DNA from: Magnetococcales bacterium
Lineage (GTDB): Bacteria; Pseudomonadota; Magnetococcia; Magnetococcales; Magnetaquicoccaceae
Reading direction: 5' to 3'
Assembly: GCA_015231755.1 (NCBI GenBank)
Contig: JADGAZ010000006.1
Span: 108,239 to 172,238 of the forward strand
Length of the DNA stretch: 64,000 nucleotides
Part shown: positions 34,226-44,867 of the stretch, in pieces
How positions within the stretch are numbered: the first letter of the stretch is position 1
How the letters are laid out: every line of letters begins with the position of its first letter
The notes under the pieces: generated by a model
Told to the model about the DNA's origin: nothing
What the model saw: the letters and a program-made list of their open reading frames with translations, nothing else
Database searches by the model: none
Program-made: the position numbers and the translations under genes

Positions 34226-37200
34226 GCTTGGCTGACTCCGATGGTGTCATGGAAGCGTTTTCGCAAAGAATCCACCAAGACCAGGGCTTCGTCGATGGCG
34301 AATCGATCAACCTGGGTGGCGATGGCGAGCATTGTGGATGCCAGAGGGGTTCCGGCGGTTCCGGCGCGCAGTTCGGCCAGCAGGGGTTCCGCCGCCCCCA
34401 GATCAAAAAGCAGAACCTGGGACAACCGTTCCAGCCGCTCCGCGAGTTGCGCGGGATCCAGTGAAGGGGTGGGAGTGGGGGTGGGGGGTGTGGCCGGACC
34501 GGCGGAAAGGGTGTCGATCTCTTGCATCACCGCGTGCAGTTGGGCATCGAAGGCGGCGATGGTGGCCGGTTCCGGGGATTGTCCCTGTTTGAGCCGGGCG
34601 TCGATGTTGGTGATGGTGGCATACAAGGCTCTGGCGCCGATGTTGCCGGTGACTCCTTTGAGCGCATGGCAGAAATCCCGTGCCTTGGGGAGGTCCGGCT
34701 CCAGCAGCGATCGTTGCAGGGTCTGGGCGGCATTCGGATAGTGTTCGCGAAAGCGGCTCAACTGTTTGCGATAGGCCGCGACCTTGCCGCCAATGCGGCG
34801 GATTCCTTCACGTGCGTCGAGGGTGGTCAACGCCAGCAGTTCCGGATCCGGTTCCGGGGGTGCCACCGCCGGAAGAACCGGCAGCGGTGGTGTGGAGGAG
34901 GGATCGGTGGTGCGGGTCGGCGGGTGTATCCATCTGGCCAGAACGTCCATCAGGCGATCGGGCGCCACGGGTTTGGTCACGTGGTCGTTCATGCCCGCCG
35001 CCAGACTCTGTTCGGCGTCGTGGACCATGGCCAATGCCGTCATGGCGATGATCGGCAGGGTGGCGAATCGTTCGCCGCCTGGGGAGCGGGCCAGTGCGCG
35101 AATCTGACGCGCCGCCGCCAGTCCATCCAGGACCGGCATTTGGATATCCATCAGCACGGCATCGAATGGGTATCGTTGCACTAGGTCGACCGCTTCCTGG
35201 CCGTGGATCGCCTCGATCACCGTGATGCCCACGCTGCGTAGCAGTTCGTGGGCAAACTCCCGGTTGATGTCGTTGTCTTCCACCAGCAGCACCCGCGTTC
35301 CGACGCAATCCAGGCCGTTTTCAAACGGTCGCGCTCCGCCGGAAGGCAACAGATCCCCTTGTTTGTCCAACAGCCGGTCATGGCGCAGCACCGAAAGCAT
35401 GGTGTCGAGCAGTGCGGAAGGGGAGACCGGCTTGATCAGAAAACCATCCACACCCGCCTGCTCCGCCAGACGCAGCACATCCCCACGACCGTAGGCGGTC
35501 ACCATCACCACTTTCGGCTTGTGGGGGATCGATGGATCCCCATGGATGCGTCGGGTGGCCTCGTCGCCGTTCATGCCGGGCATGCGCCAGTCCATCAACA
35601 CCAAGTCGCAGGGGAGGTTTCCCTGCTGGGTCAGGGTGGTCAGGGCTTCCCGCCCGTTGGCGGCCAGGGTGACATCAAGATGAAAAAATCGCAGCATTTC
35701 GGCCAGAATTTCCCGTGAGACCGCATTGTCATCCACTACCAGTACCCGCAATCCCCGCAGCAGCGGACCGGCCTGTTCCACCCGTTCGCGATTGCCCATC
35801 CGGGCCTGATCGGCGATGGGCATCTGTACCGTGAAACAGAGGGTGGTTCCCTGTCCCGGCTGGGAATCCTCCACCCAGATGCGTCCCCCCATCCGTTCCA
35901 CCAGATTTTTGCTGATGGCCAGACCCAGTCCCGTCCCCCCGAAACGACGGGTGGTGGATTGGTCTGCCTGGGTGAATTTTTCAAACAGCCGGGCTTGCGC
36001 CTCGGGGGTCATGCCGATGCCGGAATCCCGTACGCAGATCATCAGGGTCAGGTCGGTTGCGGTGGTGCGCAGACAACGAAACGCCAGTTCCACCTCTCCC
36101 TGGGCGGTAAATTTCAACGCGTTGCCGCACAGATTGAGCAGAATCTGACCGAATCGCAGTGGATCCCCCATCAGGGTCGGGGGAATGGCCGCATCGTAAC
36201 GGATCAGAAACTCGACCCCTTTGTGTTCCGCCTGATACCCGATGGAGTCGGTCAACTGTTCCAGCACCGCGTCGAGTCCGAAGGGGATGCACTCCAGTTC
36301 GAGTTTGCCCGCCTCGATTTTCGAGAAGTCGAGAATGTCGTTGATGATGCCCAACAGCGAATGGGCCGCGCTCTGGGTCTTGGCCAGATAGTTGTGCAAA
36401 GCCGGGGAGAGTTCCGGGGTCTTGAGGGCCAGATACACCATGCCGATGATCGCGTTCATGGGGGTGCGGATTTCGTGGCTCATGTTGGCCAGAAATTGGC
36501 TTTTGGCCTGATTGGCGGCTTCGGCCACCTCTTTGGCCTGTTGGGACTCCCGGGTGCGGATCTCCACGATGGATTCAAGATTGCGGTTGAGGTCATTCAA
36601 CTCCCGCAACGACTCGAACAGCCGCGCCCGCCCCTCGTTGAACGCCTGGACCAGATCCCCCAGTTCATCCCGATAGGGATATTCCAGCTTGGCCACCGGG
36701 GTGTCGTTGGCCTGAAAGCGCCAGTTGGCCACGGCTTCGGCGATCCGGGTCACGGTGCCGGAAAGACGGAAACGAATGGTCCAGGAGATGATCAGCCACA
36801 GGCCCGTGGTGACGATCATGGAGTGCAGCAGCACCATCAGAAAGCTGTATTTGGTGCGATTCCACACCACCTCCCGGCTTGAATACAAAGTCAGATGGCC
36901 GATCAGGTGGCTTTCGCCCCGGGGGGAGTGATGCACCAGGGCAACGATGGAAGGGGGGCGCAAGCCGGAAAACAGGGAATCGGCCTCGGCCGTGGGATCG
37001 GGCAGGGTGCCATCGGTCACCTGGATCTCCTTTTGCACGGATTCGATGCGGATTCCGGTGACGATGGCGTTTTGTCGGACCCCTTGCGCCATGGAAATCA
37101 GTTGCGGGGCATCCAGTTCCCACATGGCCTCGGTGATGCCGGGTTGGACGGTCCGGCCCAACGAAACCAGATCCTGATCGATATCCCGGCTGACACTGAA

Positions 37201-37305
37201 ATACTGAATGGCCAGTTGCGCCCCGGTCATGCCGAGGGCAAGCAGCAGATACCAGGGAAACATGGTATACAGCAGCCTTCTGGAGAGCGTTTGCTTGGCA
37301 AACAT
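34222..37305 (-). CDS. Membrane hybrid histidine kinase, HAMP-HisKA-HATPase-REC-REC-HPt (BarA/TorS-like)
   Basis: This is a 1027 aa sensor kinase from ATG 37305, with AAGGA 7 nt upstream; the frame is open to 37365. Two membrane helices (about residues 12-32 and 150-172) bracket a periplasmic domain, followed by HAMP and a coiled coil. HisKA has [16 protein letters not shown] (His near 277) and HATPase has [13 protein letters not shown]. Two receivers follow (Asp near 572 in [11 protein letters not shown] and near 718 in [11 protein letters not shown]). A C-terminal HPt has its His near 879 in [10 protein letters not shown]. It is thus a full phosphorelay in one chain. Encoded downstream of a periplasmic binding protein that may supply its ligand signal. 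The stop overlaps the next kinase start. Confidence 0.93.
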   Translation of the reverse strand: MFAKQTLSRRLLYTMFPWYLLLALGMTGAQLAIQYFSVSRDIDQDLVSLGRTVQPGITEAMWELDAPQLISMAQGVRQNAIVTGIRIESVQKEIQVTDGTLPDPTAEADSLFSGLRPPSIVALVHHSPRGESHLIGHLTLYSSREVVWNRTKYSFLMVLLHSMIVTTGLWLIISWTIRFRLSGTVTRIAEAVANWRFQANDTPVAKLEYPYRDELGDLVQAFNEGRARLFESLRELNDLNRNLESIVEIRTRESQQAKEVAEAANQAKSQFLANMSHEIRTPMNAIIGMVYLALKTPELSPALHNYLAKTQSAAHSLLGIINDILDFSKIEAGKLELECIPFGLDAVLEQLTDSIGYQAEHKGVEFLIRYDAAIPPTLMGDPLRFGQILLNLCGNALKFTAQGEVELAFRCLRTTATDLTLMICVRDSGIGMTPEAQARLFEKFTQADQSTTRRFGGTGLGLAISKNLVERMGGRIWVEDSQPGQGTTLCFTVQMPIADQARMGNRERVEQAGPLLRGLRVLVVDDNAVSREILAEMLRFFHLDVTLAANGREALTTLTQQGNLPCDLVLMDWRMPGMNGDEATRRIHGDPSIPHKPKVVMVTAYGRGDVLRLAEQAGVDGFLIKPVSPSALLDTMLSVLRHDRLLDKQGDLLPSGGARPFENGLDCVGTRVLLVEDNDINREFAHELLRSVGITVIEAIHGQEAVDLVQRYPFDAVLMDIQMPVLDGLAAARQIRALARSPGGERFATLPIIAMTALAMVHDAEQSLAAGMNDHVTKPVAPDRLMDVLARWIHPPTRTTDPSSTPPLPVLPAVAPPEPDPELLALTTLDAREGIRRIGGKVAAYRKQLSRFREHYPNAAQTLQRSLLEPDLPKARDFCHALKGVTGNIGARALYATITNIDARLKQGQSPEPATIAAFDAQLHAVMQEIDTLSAGPATPPTPTPTPSLDPAQLAERLERLSQVLLFDLGAAEPLLAELRAGTAGTPLASTMLAIATQVDRFAIDEALVLVDSLRKRFHDTIGVSQA

Positions 37306-37401
37306 CGTCTTTCCTTCAAGCGGGTTGGACCGCCGGGGGCGGTGCGGATCGCGCCCCTGGGTCAACGGTGCGCGGTGGCGGATGGTGATGCCCCAGGCGG
37401 G

Positions 37402-38328
37402 TCATGGCCACCACCAGCGGGTATCCGGTTCGTCTGTGGCCGCGGGGAGGATCGGATTGTGCAGCCGAATCACCTCCCGTGGCGTGGTTTTCATCTGTTT
37501 GATCTCGTCGGCGTGGTGGTTTTCAAACAATTGACGAAACGAGCCATCCGCCAACGCGGCTTCGAGACCCTGTTGGATTTGTTGCGCCAGCGTGATGTTT
37601 TCCCGGTTGACCCAAAAGTAGACCGGATAGGGAAAATACAGGGCCTTGGTCTGTTCCAGGGCCAGTTGGGGAAAGGCGGTCTGGCGTTCGTCGAGTTCCC
37701 GTCGGGCTTCGTTCATGCCCCTGGGAAAGGCGTCGAAGCGGCCCGCGGCCAGCATGCCGAACAGGTTCTCATAGCGGGAGGAGGTCTCGACCACAAAACC
37801 ATTGGCGTGCAGAACCGGCAGATCCGCCCATTGACGGTTGAGACCGAAGCTCAATTGTTCCCGCAGCGTCTGGGGATCCATTCCGGCGATGCGGGTTTGA
37901 TCCTCGGCGCGGATCACGAAAACACGAAAGCCGACAATGCCGCGCAGAATGTCGATTTTGATGGGTCGCATCCGCGACTCCCGTTCTGCATTGGTTCCCA
38001 GGGCGATCACATCGATGGCGCCGGACTCCAGCAGATTGATTCCCCGGTTTTGGGTGATTTCTTCGGCATAGGGCATCAACTTGTATGGGGTGGGATGCGC
38101 GGCCTGCCCATGGGAGAGGGCCAGATCCAGCAATTTCCATCGATAGTGATAGATGGGGCCGACTGGAAAATAGCGGATGATCCGGGTTTGTGCCTCTGCG
38201 GGTCCGTCACAGCCCAGCATGAGCCAGACAACCCCCAGGAGCGCAGCGAATCGATGGGTGGCCCTGTGGTATTGTGGTGGGTCAGAGTTGTTGGATCGCA
38301 AACCACACGGAACCTGCCCCGGGTGCAT
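37402..38328 (-). CDS. Periplasmic solute-binding-like protein (SBP family 3 type), probable lipoprotein
   Basis: This is a 308 aa binding-protein-like fold without any transporter genes beside it. A hydrophobic stretch ending in a lipobox-like LMLGC (near residue 37-41) suggests a lipoprotein anchored in the periplasm. The start is not settled, because the N-terminal region before the hydrophobic part is long (about 27 residues). Motifs such as YAEEITQNRGINLLESGAID, AAGRFDAFPRG and FPYPVYFWVN are typical of the group of PBP2-like proteins that sit next to sensor kinases. First gene of the minus-strand operon leading to the membrane hybrid kinase 97 bp on. A ligand-sensing role for that kinase is inferred. 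Confidence 0.75.
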   Translation of the reverse strand: MHPGQVPCGLRSNNSDPPQYHRATHRFAALLGVVWLMLGCDGPAEAQTRIIRYFPVGPIYHYRWKLLDLALSHGQAAHPTPYKLMPYAEEITQNRGINLLESGAIDVIALGTNAERESRMRPIKIDILRGIVGFRVFVIRAEDQTRIAGMDPQTLREQLSFGLNRQWADLPVLHANGFVVETSSRYENLFGMLAAGRFDAFPRGMNEARRELDERQTAFPQLALEQTKALYFPYPVYFWVNRENITLAQQIQQGLEAALADGSFRQLFENHHADEIKQMKTTPREVIRLHNPILPAATDEPDTRWWWP

Positions 38329-38634
38329 GTTGTCGGTTCTCCTGGCTGTTGCGTTTCCGAGTGTGTCATGACCTTTGGTGTGCCGACTGCTGGCATGATC
38401 CGGTGCAACAGGCGGAAAATCAAGTCAAAACATTCCCGCTTGGCCGGAATGGGCCGGAAAACGAAAAAAGTCGCGGCGGGTCATGGTGGCGTTGCATTTT
38501 TTGGGTGTATGGCGTCGATGGGGTGTTGTTGCGAAAATGGACTTATAATAGAATAAGCTGTTGTTCATGTACACGAATTGTGGTATGATTACAAACAGGA
38601 AAACCGGTTGCAAAAGTTGGTGGGGAGGGGGGAG
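38329..38634. promoter_or_regulatory. Divergent intergenic region of the two SBP-kinase operons
   Basis: About 300 bp between two divergent binding-protein genes. A perfect -10 hexamer TATAAT (38544-38549, plus strand) lies in an AT-rich part 86 bp ahead of the plus-strand gene, but no good -35 box stands at the right distance. No gene seen. Confidence 0.4.
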
Positions 38635-39783
38635 ATGTCGAGTTGGATTTCCGTTGCCCGGAAGGTTGGGTTCGGAGTGCTGGTCTGTCTGGTTTGGGTG
38701 CTTTCCCATGCTGCGGGTCTGGCGGTCCAGGATATTGGGCATGCTGTGGTGACTCCTGGGGAGGGTGTCGGCAATAAAGACAATCATAATACATTCGGTG
38801 ATCATAAAAGGGTCGTGGACATCGGCATCCAACCCTTATGGTTGCCCATCGGCATCATCACGGAAGTGATGAAGCGGGATGGCATTCTGCAAGAGGCGTT
38901 GCAGCGATCCGGGGCCTCGGTGCGGTTTCATCCCTTTTTGAAGGGATCGGATCTCAACCTGCAACTCCGGGACGGCAAGCTGGAAGGCGGGTTCGGGGGG
39001 GATATGCCCACCATCACCGCCTGCGTATCGGATCAGGTGCGGGTGGTGGCGCTGGCGGATCTGTATTTCAGCGCCATTGTCGCACGTCGTTCCCTGTTGT
39101 TGACCGATTTGCGCGGTCGTCGCATCGGATATGCTTTTGGTTCCAACGCGCATCACGCGTTGCTGACCGCATTGGCGGCGGTCGGGTTGTCCGAGGCGGA
39201 AGTCACTCTCGTTCCCATGGAGGTGAACGCCATGCCCCTGGCTTTGGAGCAGGGAAGCATCGACGCCTTCAGCGCCTGGGAACCCACCCCCACTTTGGCC
39301 ACATCCCGGTATGGGCACAAGATCATCCATCGGGTGCTTTCTTCCGGTTATCTCTATTTTACCCGCGATTTTTCCGAACAGCATCCCGACCGGGTCTCCG
39401 AGTTGGTGGCCTCCGAGGCCAGGGCACTCAACTGGTTGGAACGGTCGGAGGATCATCTGGCCCGGGCGGTTGGCTGGTGGGAAGAGGCGGCTGGCAGCAT
39501 GGGCATGCGTGATGTCGAATCGTTTCGTCATGAGATCATCCGTCTGGTCCACAGCAGCTTGCGGCATTTGTGGATCATGCCGGTGATCCCCTTGGAGGAT
39601 TTGATGGAAGAGGGGCGCATCGGGCGGGCCGCCCGTTTTCTGAGAAGCATCGGCAAGGTGCCGCCGGGGCTGGGCTGGGAGACGGTCCGTTCCTGTTTCC
39701 GTCGGGATGTGGGGGAAGCGATTCTGGCCGCGCCCATTCCCAATCGGTTGGATGTGTTCTCGGGCGTGGAGCCGGTTGAGTGA
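38635..39783 (+). CDS. NMT1/SsuA-like periplasmic binding protein
   Basis: This is a 382 aa exported binding protein related to nitrate/sulfonate/taurine and thiamine-precursor binding proteins. ATG 38635 follows a GGGAGGGGG site; the signal peptide core is VGFGVLVCLVWVLSHAAGLA. The family marks are GIQPLWLPIGIITEVMK, FGGDMPTITACV (in the place of the usual A.GGPP/ADIP), VALADLYFSAIVAR, LRGRRIGYAFGSNAHHALL, LEQGSIDAFSAWEP and YLYFTRDF. No permease or ATPase follows. Instead its stop overlaps the start of a Cache-type kinase by GTGA, so it is likely to be the sensory subunit of that kinase. Confidence 0.82.
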   Translation: MSSWISVARKVGFGVLVCLVWVLSHAAGLAVQDIGHAVVTPGEGVGNKDNHNTFGDHKRVVDIGIQPLWLPIGIITEVMKRDGILQEALQRSGASVRFHPFLKGSDLNLQLRDGKLEGGFGGDMPTITACVSDQVRVVALADLYFSAIVARRSLLLTDLRGRRIGYAFGSNAHHALLTALAAVGLSEAEVTLVPMEVNAMPLALEQGSIDAFSAWEPTPTLATSRYGHKIIHRVLSSGYLYFTRDFSEQHPDRVSELVASEARALNWLERSEDHLARAVGWWEEAAGSMGMRDVESFRHEIIRLVHSSLRHLWIMPVIPLEDLMEEGRIGRAARFLRSIGKVPPGLGWETVRSCFRRDVGEAILAAPIPNRLDVFSGVEPVE

Positions 39784-41777
39784 CCGCCTTTGCTCCCGGT
39801 ACCCCCCGGCAAGAGGTGGCGGTGGTCTCCCGGAGATGGAACTTGAGCACCCGGCTGATCGTCTGGTCCAGTCTGCTGTTTTTGGTGATTCTGGGTTGTA
39901 TCGTCTATGGCATCATCCGGGGTGTGCCTTACACCCGGTTCGATGGGCGCATGGGTCAGTTGCGCTCGGAGATGTTTCGGCAATTGAGTCTGATCGCCAA
40001 TCTGCACAAAGAGCAGATTGAAAGTTGGTTGGGGGACAAACAGAAGGATTTACGGATCTTCGCCCGTATCTCTTCGTTGTCGGCGTCGCTTTCCCTGCCG
40101 AGTTCGGCTGAGAGGGATGAACGCGTTCGCGACGCGTTGCGGGAGATCGCCCACATCTATCCGGAATTCGACTATGTGGAACTGTTCGATCTGGTCAGCC
40201 AGACGGTTTTGTCGAGTCGGGACAGCGGGCAGCGACCCTTTGAACACGATGAGTTCCTGAAACGGGCGCGTTTGTCGGGCAAGGGTTATCTGGGCAAGGC
40301 GCGGATGCAGGCCGGGATGCAATGGCCGGTTTTCCGCATCGGCCATCCGGTGTTCGACAGCGCCGGGCGGGAGGTGGCCATGCTGGTGGTGGCGCTCAAC
40401 CCGAACAGCCTGCTCAAGCAGTTGCTGGATACCGGCGAAAGCCTCGGAGAGAGCGGCGAGGTGGTGCTGATCAACGAGGACGGATTCATCATCAACACGG
40501 CCCGATATGCGTTGCCGGACGGCACGCGCCCCCTGCCGTTGCAACATCGTCTGACCTCCATTCCCGCCCGGTTGTCATCCAGCGGACACGAAGGCCTCAT
40601 CGAGGCTTTGGACTACCGCGACGTGCCGGTGGTGGGCGCGTTTCGCCACATCCGGATGAGTCCCGAATGGGGCCTGGGCCTAGTGGTCAAGATCGATCAA
40701 CAAGAGCTGTTCGCGCCGCTGCGACGGGAGATTGTCACCATCTTGGGGATGAGTCTGACCGCATTTGTGCTGCTGGTGCTGTTGATCGGTTTCACCATCC
40801 GCAAACAGACCGGACTGCTGAAAATTCTGGGTGACACCGCCGCCCGTCTTTCCGATCAGGATCTTTCCATTCGTTCCGGGATCCGGGGACAAGATGAAGT
40901 CGGCGTGCTGGGCAGCGCCTTCGACCACATGGCCGACCGGTTGCAATCCCTGGTGGTGGATCTCCGACTCAGAGTTTTGGAGCATCAGCACACCTTGCAG
41001 GATCTGGCGCAAACCAACGAAGAGTTGCGGCAGTTCACCTATATCATTTCTCATGATTTGCGTTCTCCGTTGCTCAGCATCCAGGGGTTCACGGAAGAGT
41101 TGCAGATGGACCTGGATGAACTGAACATCCTCATGACCCTGATTCCCGACACCTTGGAAGGGTGGAAGCCGGAACAGGCCCATGAACTGTTGCAGACCCG
41201 CATTCCGGAGGATTTGCGTTACATCCGGGCCTCCATCCACAAGATGGATGGTTTGATCAACGCCATTTTGCACCTGTCCCGGCTGGGTCGGATCATCTTG
41301 CGCGCCGAGCGGTTGAACATGCGTCAGTTGGTGGAAGAGAACATTCAGGCCTTGGGTTTTACGATCCAGGAGGCGGGAGTGACCATGCTGGTGGGGAGTC
41401 TGCCGGATCTGGTGTGCGACCGGACCGCCATGGAGCAGATTCTGGGCAATTTGCTTGCCAACGCGATCAAGTATCTCGACCCTCAGCGGCCTGGAACCGT
41501 CGAAGTGCGGGGAGCGGCGGATGAAGAGTCCGGGCGCTATACGTTGCAGGTGATCGACAACGGTCGGGGCATCGCGTCCGGGGATCTTGAGAAGATTTTT
41601 ATTTTGTTCCAGAGAGTGGGGCGTCAGGACACCCAGGGAGAGGGTATGGGACTGGCGTATGTGCGCACGCTGGTGAGGCGTCTGGGAGGGGGAATCGTGT
41701 GCGACTCTACCTTGGGGCAGGGGACGACCTTCACCGTGACTCTGCCGACAGTGCCGCCCCCAACGGCCGATCTTTAA
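39780..41777 (+). CDS. Membrane sensor histidine kinase, Cache-HAMP-HisKA-HATPase
   Basis: This is a 665 aa transmembrane kinase. It starts with GTG overlapping the binding-protein stop. Membrane helices lie at about residues 25-48 and 318-338, enclosing a double-Cache-like periplasmic domain (YPEFDYVELFD, VFRIGHPVFD, GESGEVVLINEDGFI). HAMP comes next, then HisKA with IISHDLRSPLLSIQGF (His near 424) and HATPase with DNGRGI and GEGMGLAYV. It has no receiver of its own; the gene after it encodes an Rcp1-type receiver, the usual partner of this phytochrome-like HisKA subgroup. It belongs to the five-gene plus-strand signalling operon. Confidence 0.92.
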   Translation: MTAFAPGTPRQEVAVVSRRWNLSTRLIVWSSLLFLVILGCIVYGIIRGVPYTRFDGRMGQLRSEMFRQLSLIANLHKEQIESWLGDKQKDLRIFARISSLSASLSLPSSAERDERVRDALREIAHIYPEFDYVELFDLVSQTVLSSRDSGQRPFEHDEFLKRARLSGKGYLGKARMQAGMQWPVFRIGHPVFDSAGREVAMLVVALNPNSLLKQLLDTGESLGESGEVVLINEDGFIINTARYALPDGTRPLPLQHRLTSIPARLSSSGHEGLIEALDYRDVPVVGAFRHIRMSPEWGLGLVVKIDQQELFAPLRREIVTILGMSLTAFVLLVLLIGFTIRKQTGLLKILGDTAARLSDQDLSIRSGIRGQDEVGVLGSAFDHMADRLQSLVVDLRLRVLEHQHTLQDLAQTNEELRQFTYIISHDLRSPLLSIQGFTEELQMDLDELNILMTLIPDTLEGWKPEQAHELLQTRIPEDLRYIRASIHKMDGLINAILHLSRLGRIILRAERLNMRQLVEENIQALGFTIQEAGVTMLVGSLPDLVCDRTAMEQILGNLLANAIKYLDPQRPGTVEVRGAADEESGRYTLQVIDNGRGIASGDLEKIFILFQRVGRQDTQGEGMGLAYVRTLVRRLGGGIVCDSTLGQGTTFTVTLPTVPPPTADL

Positions 41778-41798
41778 AGAACGAGGAGGAGAGTGGAT

Positions 41799-42242
41799 AT
41801 GCAGGCAACCCAATCGGTCACGATTGTCATGGTGGAAGACGAGGATGCCCATGCCATCCTGATCGAACGCAATTTGCGTCGGTGCGGCATCACCAATCCC
41901 ATTGTCCGACTGTCCAACGGACGGGAAGCCATCGACTATCTGTTGAACAAGGGACAGTACGCGGGCCGGCAACGTCCGCTGCATCTGCTGGTGCTGCTGG
42001 ATCTGAACATGCCGGAAGTCGATGGTTACCAGGTGGTGCGGGAGATGAAGGCGGACGAGAAGTGCCGGGTGATTCCGGTGGTGATCCTGACCACCACCGA
42101 CGATCCCCAGGAGGTGCAGCGTTGTTATGATCTGGGCTGCAACAATTTCATCACCAAACCGGTCAACCCGCTGGATTTCGCCAAGACCATCCAGAACATG
42201 GGGTTGTTGATCAACATCATGTCCTTTCCCAGTTGTTCGTGA
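41799..42242 (+). CDS. Rcp1-type single-domain response regulator
   Basis: This is a 147 aa receiver of the Rcp1/CheY-like group, with the long loop before the active site typical of it (AIDYLLNKGQYAGRQRP). The pocket is VEDEDAH, the acceptor Asp is in LLDLNMPEVDG, the Thr in LTTTDD and the Lys in ITKPV. The ATG at 41799 has GGAGGAG close upstream; a GTG two codons earlier is possible. It lies 21 bp after the Cache kinase, and its stop shares one base with the next kinase start (TGATG). Confidence 0.92.
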   Translation: MQATQSVTIVMVEDEDAHAILIERNLRRCGITNPIVRLSNGREAIDYLLNKGQYAGRQRPLHLLVLLDLNMPEVDGYQVVREMKADEKCRVIPVVILTTTDDPQEVQRCYDLGCNNFITKPVNPLDFAKTIQNMGLLINIMSFPSCS

Positions 42243-44746
42243 TGACTGCCTCATTGCACCCTGAAAAGCCCCGCATTCTTTATATGGAGGATGACGCGGC
42301 ATTGGCGGAACTGGTCTTGCGTCGTTTGCAACGGCACGGGTTCGCGGTGGAGACGGCCCCGGATGGGGTGGCCGGATTGGAAAAATTGTCCCGGTCGCCC
42401 TGTGACGTGGTGGTGGTGGATTACAAAATGCCCCATCTGGATGGCTTGGCCGTCTTGAAACGGATGCTGGATGAACAGGCCACGCCTTCGGTGATCATGG
42501 TGTCGGGGTTCGGCAGCATGGAAATTGCCCTGGAGGCCATGCGGCTGGGGGCGGTCGATTATGTGGTCAAGGAGACGGGAGGCAACTATCCGGCTTTGCT
42601 GGCGGGGGCCATCGATCGGGTTTTGGAGAAGCAGCGGCTGATCCAGGGAAAACGGGAGGCGGAGGCGGCGCTGAAGGAGAGCGAATTGCGTTTCCGCGCC
42701 ATCACCGATTCGGCCAGCGAGGCCATCGTTTCGACGGATGCCGCCGGGTGTTGCGTCTCCTGGAACTCCGGGGCCGCGTCGATTTTTGGTTATCGGGAGC
42801 ATGAAATCCTCGGATTGCCCGTGACGCTGTTGATGGCGCCACAGGATCAGGAGCGACACCGCAACGCCTTGCAACGGGTCAACGAGACCGGAATCCTGCA
42901 TCATGCCGGACGGCTGCTGGAGTTGACCGCCATGCGCAAGAACGGGGAATTGTTTCCTTTGGAACTTTCCTTGTCTTCCTGGGTGGTCAACGGGAAACGT
43001 TTTTTTTCGGCGGTGGGTCGGGAGATCAGCGCCCGCAAGCAGGCGGAACAACAGACCCGGCGTCTGCTTCAGACCCAGATTCTCATCAACAAGCTGTTGC
43101 AATCGGCTACAGCCCAGCATACTTTGACCCGACAGCTTGAAATCGCCCTGGATCTGATCCTGTCGGAAAGTTGGCTGCCCACCTTGGCCAAAGGGATGAT
43201 TTTTCTGTATGACGAAACGCAGGATGGTTTGGTGCTGGCCGTTGAACGGGGTCTGTCCCGGTCGATGGGGATGGAGTGCGTTCAGGTTCCCAGGGATTGG
43301 TGTTTGTGCGGACAGGTGTTTGCGGATCGGAAGCTGCGTTTGATCACCTTTTCGGACCAGGAGCCTGCCCACGTTTGCACGGGAATGACCTCCTGCGGTC
43401 TGTATTGCGCGCCCATCGTTTCCGGGGAGCGGGTGCTGGGGGTGATGAACCTCTTGTTGCCGGCGGGACATGTCGGGGACGCCGAGGAGGCGGAACTGTT
43501 GCAGGCCATTGTCAATACCCTTTCCGGCATCATCGAACGCGGACAACTGGATGCCAGACTGCAACAGGCCATCGCCAACGCGGACAAGGCCAATGCCGAG
43601 AAAAGTCGTTTTCTGGCGGCCATGAGCCATGAAATCCGTACCCCCATGAATGCCATTCTCGGCATGGGGGAGATGTTGGCAGAAAGCCCCCTCAATGACA
43701 GTCAGCAGCGTTTTGTTCAGATCATCCATCATGCCGGACAAGGACTGTTGGCCTTGATCAACGATATCCTGGATCTGTCGAAGGTGGAAGCCGGACAACT
43801 GGAACTGGAGACCATCCCCTTCGAGCCGGAGGCCATGATGGAGACCCTGGTGGAGATGCTTCAGCCCAAGGCCTCCAGCCAGGAGACGGAAATTGCGTTG
43901 CAGATCGATCCTTACATTCCGAAGCGTCTGATCGGTGATTCGCAAAGGCTTCAGCAGATTCTGCTCAATCTGCTTTCCAACGCGGTCAAATTCACCCCCC
44001 GAGGCCGGGTGGTGCTGTCGATGGTCCGGATCGGGGAGGGGGAGAACCCGGGGGGGAAGGAGGGAGAGCAACACCGGTTGCGTTTTTCGGTCGCCGATAC
44101 CGGCATGGGGATTCCGCTGGATCGGCAACAGAAGATTTTTCAACCGTTCATTCAGGTGGATACCTCCACGTCGCGCCGTTTCGGGGGCACTGGACTGGGG
44201 CTGTCCATTTGTCACAAACTGGTGGAACGGATGGCGGGTTCCATCTGGCTGGAAAGCCAACCCGGCCAGGGGAGTACCTTCCATGTGGAACTGTCGTTTT
44301 CCCAGGCTCCGACCGTCGAGTCGCGGCATGTGGATTCCGGCCAACCCGACCTCCTGATCGCTGAGCGGAAAGAGAGCGGTTTGTCCATTCTGATGGCGGA
44401 CGATGCGGAAGAGAATGGTTTTTTGATCGATGCCTATCTTGAAAAGACTCCGCATTGTCTGACCCTCGTGGAGGATGGGGTGCAGGCCTTGCAGAAATTT
44501 AAGGAGGGGACTTTCGATTTGGTCTTGATGGATATGCATATGCCGGGTATGGATGGATATCAGGCGACCCGCGCCATCCGGGCATGGGAGGCCAGCCATG
44601 ATCGTGTCCCGATTCCGATTTTGGCCTTGACCGCCAGCGCCATGTGGGAAGACATTGCCGTCACCCGGGCGGCGGGATGCACGTTGCATCTGTCCAAACC
44701 CATCAGCAAGAAACTGCTGCTGGAAACCTTGAGCCGTTTCGTTTGA
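42242..44746 (+). CDS. Soluble hybrid histidine kinase, REC-PAS-GAF-HisKA-HATPase-REC
   Basis: This is an 834 aa cytosolic kinase. The N-terminal receiver has its Asp near 60 in VVVVDYKMPHLDG. PAS covers about 145-265. A GAF-like domain (about 290-440) carries several cysteines (CVQVPRDWCLCGQVF, HVCTGMTSCGLYC), which might bind a metal or sense redox state. HisKA is [17 protein letters not shown] (His near 463), HATPase has GTGLGLSICHKLVE, and the last receiver has its Asp near 763 in VLMDMHMPGMDG. The ATG overlaps the Rcp1-like stop by one base. The C-terminal receiver closely resembles that of the next gene, which suggests a tandem duplication. Confidence 0.92.
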   Translation: MTASLHPEKPRILYMEDDAALAELVLRRLQRHGFAVETAPDGVAGLEKLSRSPCDVVVVDYKMPHLDGLAVLKRMLDEQATPSVIMVSGFGSMEIALEAMRLGAVDYVVKETGGNYPALLAGAIDRVLEKQRLIQGKREAEAALKESELRFRAITDSASEAIVSTDAAGCCVSWNSGAASIFGYREHEILGLPVTLLMAPQDQERHRNALQRVNETGILHHAGRLLELTAMRKNGELFPLELSLSSWVVNGKRFFSAVGREISARKQAEQQTRRLLQTQILINKLLQSATAQHTLTRQLEIALDLILSESWLPTLAKGMIFLYDETQDGLVLAVERGLSRSMGMECVQVPRDWCLCGQVFADRKLRLITFSDQEPAHVCTGMTSCGLYCAPIVSGERVLGVMNLLLPAGHVGDAEEAELLQAIVNTLSGIIERGQLDARLQQAIANADKANAEKSRFLAAMSHEIRTPMNAILGMGEMLAESPLNDSQQRFVQIIHHAGQGLLALINDILDLSKVEAGQLELETIPFEPEAMMETLVEMLQPKASSQETEIALQIDPYIPKRLIGDSQRLQQILLNLLSNAVKFTPRGRVVLSMVRIGEGENPGGKEGEQHRLRFSVADTGMGIPLDRQQKIFQPFIQVDTSTSRRFGGTGLGLSICHKLVERMAGSIWLESQPGQGSTFHVELSFSQAPTVESRHVDSGQPDLLIAERKESGLSILMADDAEENGFLIDAYLEKTPHCLTLVEDGVQALQKFKEGTFDLVLMDMHMPGMDGYQATRAIRAWEASHDRVPIPILALTASAMWEDIAVTRAAGCTLHLSKPISKKLLLETLSRFV

Positions 44747-44867
44747 ATCGGTTCCCGCACCAATCGCCGGATGCGATCCGGATGTTAACCAGGCACGTCA
44801 GCAGAAGACCCATGGAACCGGGGTGAATGGCTTGGCCCGCGCCCCATAACGATTTGATTGGGTGGCT

